Below, one piece after another: positions 18,920-21,340 of a DNA stretch of 21,340 nt. Position 1 is the first letter of the stretch, and every line of letters starts with the position of its first letter. The stretch covers positions 1 through 21,340 of the forward strand of contig JAJOHG010000418.1 in the NCBI GenBank assembly GCA_021029095.1, in the 5' to 3' direction. A model generated the notes under the pieces. That model saw only the letters and a list, made by a program, of their open reading frames with translations, did no database searches and was not told the DNA's origin. This DNA comes from Phellopilus nigrolimitatus. Lineage: Eukaryota; Basidiomycota; Agaricomycetes; Hymenochaetales; Hymenochaetaceae. A program made the translations under genes and the position numbers.

Positions 18920-20579
18920 ATGCGAACGATCAAGCTCGTCATCATCGGCGACTCTGGCGTCGGAAAGACCAGCCTCCGGAGCCAGGTGTGGTTGCCACCG
19001 CGCCTCTTATCGCCGCCCCGCGCTGACCGTGGTCGTGTGTCCTCTTGCAGTACATCCTTGGCCGCTTCTCGACGGGCTACCGCGCGACGATAGGCACGGA
19101 TTTCATCACGAAGACGCTGCCGCACCATAGCGATCCCGAGCAGGGCGTCACGCTGCAGATATGGGTGCGCACGACTATCTGCCTGACTTGGCCCATCTTG
19201 TTGATCTTGAATGCGTCACGCGTCTTTCAGGACACGGCGGGCCAGGAACGCTTCTCGAGCCTGTCGAGCGCGTTCTTCCGTGGCGCCGATGCCGCACTGC
19301 TTATGTTCGACATCAACCGGCCAGAGACGCTCGTCGGGCTCGCCAGGTGGTGGGACCAGTTCAAGGCGTGCGCACCCGTGCTGGACGAGGAGGCGGAGGA
19401 CTTCTGCTGCGTCGTCGTGGGGAACAAGGTCGATTTGGCTGCGGAGATGGAGGGGAGGGCGAAGGGGAAGAGTATATTAATGGAAGTGGAGCGCTCACGA
19501 GGGCAGGCCACGGGCACGAGTGTCCACGGGTTACAGAGGCGGAGGCAGAGCGGTTCCTCGAGGAGCTCGTCCCGCGGACGGCCGCGGCCGCGTTGAGCAG
19601 CACCACGTCGGACGACGAGGAAGAAGGTACTGCGAGCTGGGAGTGGGACGACCCATTCGCGATCCGCGAGGGCGAAGACGGAATCGGACAAAACAGACGC
19701 ACGAGTAACCTGTTCCTGCGACCGTCCATCTCCGGATTTTCCCTCCACTCGGTGCACGCCGAGCACCACGCCGCCGCGGGCCTTCTTCTTCCCGTCTCCT
19801 CGCCCTCGTCCGGATCCAGACCGCGGTCGCAGTCGATCTCCATCCAGCGCGGCGCGCCCCGTCGCATCCGTACACACGCGCCAAGTCCAAGTCGCGCTCG
19901 AAGTCGTCCGACCGTTCGCAGTTCGGGGGGACGATAGGCACGATGGCTTCGACTCGAACCGCGCATACGCTCTATCATACGCCATCATCGTCGTTCTTTG
20001 GGTCGGGCTCGGATGCGTTCGAGTCCGCAATCCTCGCCCTACAACGCATACTCACCTTTGCCCCTCAATACACACGACCCGCCCGCAACCGACTACCCCG
20101 ACGCCCTCCCCCACATGCGCTCATCGCCCCCGCGACGAATGGCGAGCGGGTCTTCTTCAAATTCCTCTGCGCCGACGATCACACCGAGCCTCTTTTTACG
20201 CGCACAAGCATCCGCGAGCACGCCCGCCGCCCAACACCGCCCACACCCAGACATTCTTGATGACGCACGTGCCTTGTCCCTTCCCTTCCCATCCCCCGCC
20301 TCCGGATCCAAATACGGGTCGGCGCGCCTCCCGCCTGCGCCGGAGCGCCGTCCGAAGCTCTTCCTCGCGTCCGCAAAGACGGGCGAGGGCGTCGCGGGTG
20401 TATTCGAGTACGTCGCTCGCCGCGTTGTGATGCGCGCGGAGCATACAGAGCGATCGAGGCACGTACAATGCATGTGCGCGATGCGTCGGCATACACTCTG
20501 AGGCTCACCGACGCGGGACCGCGGGCGCGGACGGCGCGCGCAGGTGGGGCGCGGGCGGGGTGAGCTGTTGCGGACGTGA
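18920..20579 (+). pseudogene. Rab7/Ypt7-like small GTPase with large insertion; frame broken in its 3' half
   Basis: Rab7/Ypt7 GTPases control fusion of late endosomes and autophagosomes with the vacuole. Clean exons are 18920-18985, 19051-19164 and 19231-19471 (65- and 66-nt introns). They show the P-loop GDSGVGKTS, switch I YRATIGTDFITK, WDTAGQERF and the G4 box GNKVDL. A third intron (best 19472-19536, acceptor GTTACAG) leads to EAERFLEELVPR and a Ser-rich acidic stretch. That frame stops at 19937. Beyond it, coding-like sequence continues: a segment in another frame (AKSKSRSKSSDRSQFGGTIG), then the original frame with the G5 box RPKLFLASAKTGEGV and VFEYVARRVVMR, then a shifted frame with ARTMHVRDASAYTLRLTD, and a Cys-Cys pair near 20566-20571 in a third frame, where a prenylation motif is expected. 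About four shifts are needed, so this is a decaying gene or carries assembly indels. Confidence 0.75.
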
Positions 20580-21340
20580 TGCTCAGATCTTTAGACTTTT
20601 TTATATCCATTTTTATGGACTTTTTAATTCATTACCTTCGCCTCCCGTGCGCCCTTCCGCTGTTCCGCCCCAGTTTATCCTATTTATTATGTTTTAGCAG
20701 AGCGCTCGCTCCATCCTATTCAGTTCCCCTCTTCTTCCTGCCGTCAGCGTACATCATCTGTTTCGGATTCAAGCTCGGATTGGATATTTTATCATTTCTG
20801 TTATAGCTCCCATGTTATCCACGATCATCTCTTGACTAGTACTAGATTGTCTCCGTTTCTTCGTCCTCCTTCTCACTGACTCTCTCACCGAATTGCACAA
20901 GCACATATTTGTTCCATAACATTCTGTCTGCCGTGGGTTGAGCGTGAGATATTTGAAAGCTGCTTACTTCTCGGATCTTGCAACTACCATTCGGACCACG
21001 CCGACGACTTCATGATCACCGACAATGTGCACTTTCTCCGAGAACTGGACAGCCTTACGGAACATATTTGATATTTCCTATAAAGCGGAATATTACAGTG
21101 CAGACGGCTCTCCGTTCGGGATACCGCCACAGCGTAGCGCGCTTCGTCCGCGGCGTTATGCACCCCGCGCATGTCGGTCGTCTAATCGTGTCAGAAAGAA
21201 GGAAGAGATAGTAATAATGAAACACGATGTGGCCACGGCGCACGGCTCTCCGCAATGAATGACTGTATGTCTAATGCTAATGCTTCGAAGTATATAGGTG
21301 GGCGCGCGTTCTCCTCTTTGGCTTCTCGATCTGTGTGGAC
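20580..21340. other. Right-edge spacer, no supported gene
   Basis: The first part is T-rich and should contain the 3' end of the Rab7-like transcript. Open frames at 20978-21258 overlap on several frames and match nothing. The last 50 bases look like a promoter (see the TATA box at 21291). Confidence 0.5.
21291..21296 (+). promoter_or_regulatory. TATA box of a gene probably starting beyond the right edge
   Basis: TATATA is followed within about 25 bp by a CT-rich stretch (CTCCTCTTTGGCTTCTCG), the usual layout of a fungal TATA box and transcription start. No ATG follows before the window ends, so the gene itself is not visible. Confidence 0.4.

Noticed and set aside
19227..20030. Long minus-strand ORFs opposite the Rab7-like gene (267 and 205 codons)
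   Set aside because: They are antisense shadows in GC-rich DNA; the plus strand carries all five GTPase boxes.
1..21340. tRNA, rRNA, CRISPR array or telomere repeats
   Set aside because: I looked for T-loop consensus (GGTTCRANYCC), direct-repeat arrays and telomeric TTAGGG runs and found none convincing.

Overview
The window is nuclear DNA of a filamentous basidiomycete, most likely an Agaricomycete and perhaps a polypore. Three things point there. Genes are broken by short GT-AG introns, mostly 50-90 nt. Coding sequence is GC-rich while spacers are AT-richer. The gene content is typical: a polyporopepsin-like aspartic protease, a very long Atg4, a GPR1/FUN34/YaaH transporter and a HeLo/MLKL-like helical-bundle protein. 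All identities come from reading translations and motifs by eye; no database search was possible.

Layout. Positions 1-1800 hold no gene I can support, but contain a striking 265-bp near-perfect foldback (294-558) and a 12-bp palindromic E-box (598-609). A secreted aspartic protease follows at 1847-3193 (+, 3 exons, intact). It converges on a BTB/POZ protein at 3566-4722 (-, 2 exons, intact). Upstream of that is a low-confidence spliced reading frame at 4779-5633 (-). A HeLo/MLKL-N-terminal-like gene lies at 6079-6975 (+), with its own TATA box and an apparent frameshift at its last exon. The autophagy cysteine protease ATG4 occupies 8057-11584 (-, 5 exons, about 1060 aa). Next come a weak ORF at 12809-13186 (+) and an acetate/ammonium transporter of the GPR1/FUN34/YaaH family at 13628-14891 (-, 4 exons, intact). 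About 2.2 kb without a recognisable gene follows. An unidentified intron-rich minus-strand model lies at 17145-17783. A Rab7/Ypt7-like GTPase starts at 18920 (+): its first half is clean, but the half carrying G5 and the C-terminus is spread over several frames. A TATA box at 21291 suggests a gene starting just past the right edge.

How the genes relate. This is not an operon or an obvious cluster. ATG4 (Atg8 processing) and the Rab7-like GTPase (late endosome/vacuole fusion) both belong to vacuolar trafficking, and the aspartic protease and acetate transporter to nutrient acquisition, but nothing in the sequence shows co-regulation. The most interesting points are the foldback element, the stand-alone HeLo-like gene with its GC-AG intron and frame break, the large Ser/Pro-rich insertion between G4 and G5 of the Rab7-like protein with its frame breaks, and two cryptic multi-exon models with phase-consistent junctions. 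Frame breaks in two unrelated genes could mean real decay or assembly indels; read-level checking would separate these.
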